From: Adiantum capillus-veneris
Lineage: Eukaryota > Streptophyta > Polypodiopsida > Polypodiales > Pteridaceae
Length of the DNA stretch: 64,000 bases
NCBI GenBank assembly: GCA_014529385.2
Contig: CM043970.1
Location: 45,846,279 to 45,910,278 of the forward strand
Direction of reading: 5' to 3'
Shown here: one piece after another, positions 63,041-64,000 of the stretch
Layout: every line of letters begins with the position of its first letter
Position numbering within the stretch: the stretch's first letter is position 1
The notes under the pieces: model-generated
Told to the model about the DNA's origin: nothing
The model's database searches: none
Seen by the model: the letters and a program-made list of their open reading frames with translations, nothing else
Made by a program: the position numbers and the translations under genes

Positions 63041-63536
63041 ATCCTCTGATTACCCTTATGTCTGCTCTTTTTCATTGGGGACTTCTTTGTTCCTGTGCAA
63101 TCATGTTGTTAGTGTTGTCTGCAGCTTTGTCATTGTAGGCCATTCTTCGACTCACCATTGAGGAGAAGTATGCTATGATCTGAAATTGGTGCTCCAATTC
63201 ATTTGTCAATTGATTTGAGTAGCATTTCCTTATTGTTGATGTAGAAGGAATATGTACAAGAGGATGGTGATAGGTGTCTTTAGATTAGGGTCTAAAACCT
63301 GGATGACCAAAGGGAAAAAATCCGGTGGGAAAAAATGCCTTTGGTATACTCTCTTATTTGAGTTGAGCAGTTGAACGTGAAGTACATGTTCATGAAAGGT
63401 GAGTGCTTGGGTGAAACACGGAAAGAGTGCCTGATGCAAGTGCCAATTATGGGACACTCTATATTCATATGAGAAATTTGTCAACAAAAGCATGCAATGT
63501 GAAAGAAGGAGATGATGGGTGTTTTGAGGAATAAAT
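63041..63536. other. No supported gene
   Basis: Sequence on the upstream side of the helicase relic. It could include more of it (minus strand), but no helicase motif I or Ia was recognised. Confidence 0.4.
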
Positions 63537-63855
63537 GTAGCACATGTGACATCAAAAGTGTCTCAATAGCTTCCACCTTTCCAAGAATGGTTTTCGATGT
63601 AGAAGTTTCTCCACTCATATCTCACTGTGCTCAGTGAGATATGAGTAGCACATGTGACATCAAAAGTGTCTCAATAGCTTCCACCTTTCCAAGAATGGTT
63701 TTCGATGTAGAAGTTTCTCCACTCATATCTCACTGTGCTCAGTGTGCTCAGTAAATGTAGCACATGTGACATCAAAAGTGTCTCAATAGCTTCCACCTTT
63801 CCAAGAATGGTTTTCGATGTAGAAGTTTCTCCACTCATATCTCACTGTGCTCAGT
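63537..63855. repeat. Threefold tandem repeat of about 110 bp
   Basis: Copies start at 63537, 63645 and 63757 with GTAGCACATGTGACATC, and end near CTCACTGTGCTCAGT. About 100 bases are practically identical; only the joints differ. Confidence 0.95.
63613..63646. other. Perfect hairpin at the first repeat joint
   Basis: Fifteen-base arms (63613-63627 and 63632-63646) around the four-base loop TGCT. The left arm is ACTCATATCTCACTG. The other two joints lack the right arm. Confidence 0.9.
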
Positions 63856-64000
63856 ACGTGAGTGTCTTTTGGACCTTCTCCTTCACTTCACCAGACTTAA
63901 GTACTTAGACTTCGACTCTTTTGCTCACCTATACCAGCATGAGCGACACAACGTAAATATGCTCAACTCTTCCAGCTTGAGCAGTACCTAGAATAGCTAA
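63856..64000. other. No recognisable feature to window end
   Basis: Unique sequence after the repeat array, with no supported ORF. Confidence 0.4.

Noticed and set aside
63537-63855. CRISPR-like array
   Set aside because: Copies are contiguous with 100-base repeats and almost no spacers, in plant DNA; an ordinary tandem repeat.

Overview
The window is a stretch of repeat-rich plant nuclear DNA. The evidence is Ty3/gypsy and Ty1/copia LTR retrotransposons with initiator-Met-type and Asp-type primer binding sites, a Tat-lineage element with a second RNase H domain, decayed host genes with short GT..AG introns, and long (GA)n and (TG)n microsatellites. I saw no bacterial operons, CRISPR arrays or convincing RNA genes. 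The species cannot be named from sequence alone. A large-genome lineage such as a fern or conifer would fit, but that is a guess.

Layout. (1) 1-10328: E1, a young Tat-type Ty3/gypsy element on the plus strand with 2.7-kb LTRs. Its 5' LTR is cut by the window edge. It carries two small leader ORFs that are homologous to each other, then gag-protease, then pol, with a lesion in the integrase. (2) 10815-27840, minus strand: a decayed protein-kinase gene split by two insertions. One is E2 (11322-21356, chromovirus, TSD TTGGC), which itself carries a TTAA-flanked 1.3-kb terminal-inverted-repeat element inside gag. The other is E3 (22305-26872, copia-like, TSD ATAAT), which contains an antisense gypsy piece. 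The kinase reading frame continues across the E3 target site. (3) 27865-28670: a gypsy RNase H relic. (4) 29115-38783, plus strand: a second decayed host-type gene with a coiled coil, a RING-like zinc finger, an acidic linker and an FCP1/HAD-like domain. It is split by E4 (31657-37443, Ty3/gypsy with LTRs of only 131-152 bp, TSD TTGCG). (5) 38785-49854: minus-strand relics, namely an orphan Asp-primed LTR, a second gypsy family (RT, LTR-like region, integrase C-terminus) with a TA-flanked inverted-repeat element, and E5, an E4-family copy with an RT deletion and a chimeric integrase. A 2.3-kb insertion separates E5 gag from pol. (6) 49870-53223: E6, a divergent Ty3/gypsy relic whose protease, RNase H and integrase resemble a lineage I associate with fungal genomes. 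(7) 54097-60290: a second, inverted copy of the composite in (5), a Tat-lineage pol fragment, an LTR-PBS-LTR collapse and another RT relic. (8) 60291-64000: mostly unassigned, with a DEAD-box RNA helicase pseudogene on the minus strand and a threefold 110-bp tandem repeat containing a perfect hairpin.

Functionally, nothing here looks like an intact host gene. E1 is the only element close to intact. The most informative points are the paired leader ORFs of E1, the TTAA element, and the two host genes whose interrupted frames are rejoined by removing dated insertions.
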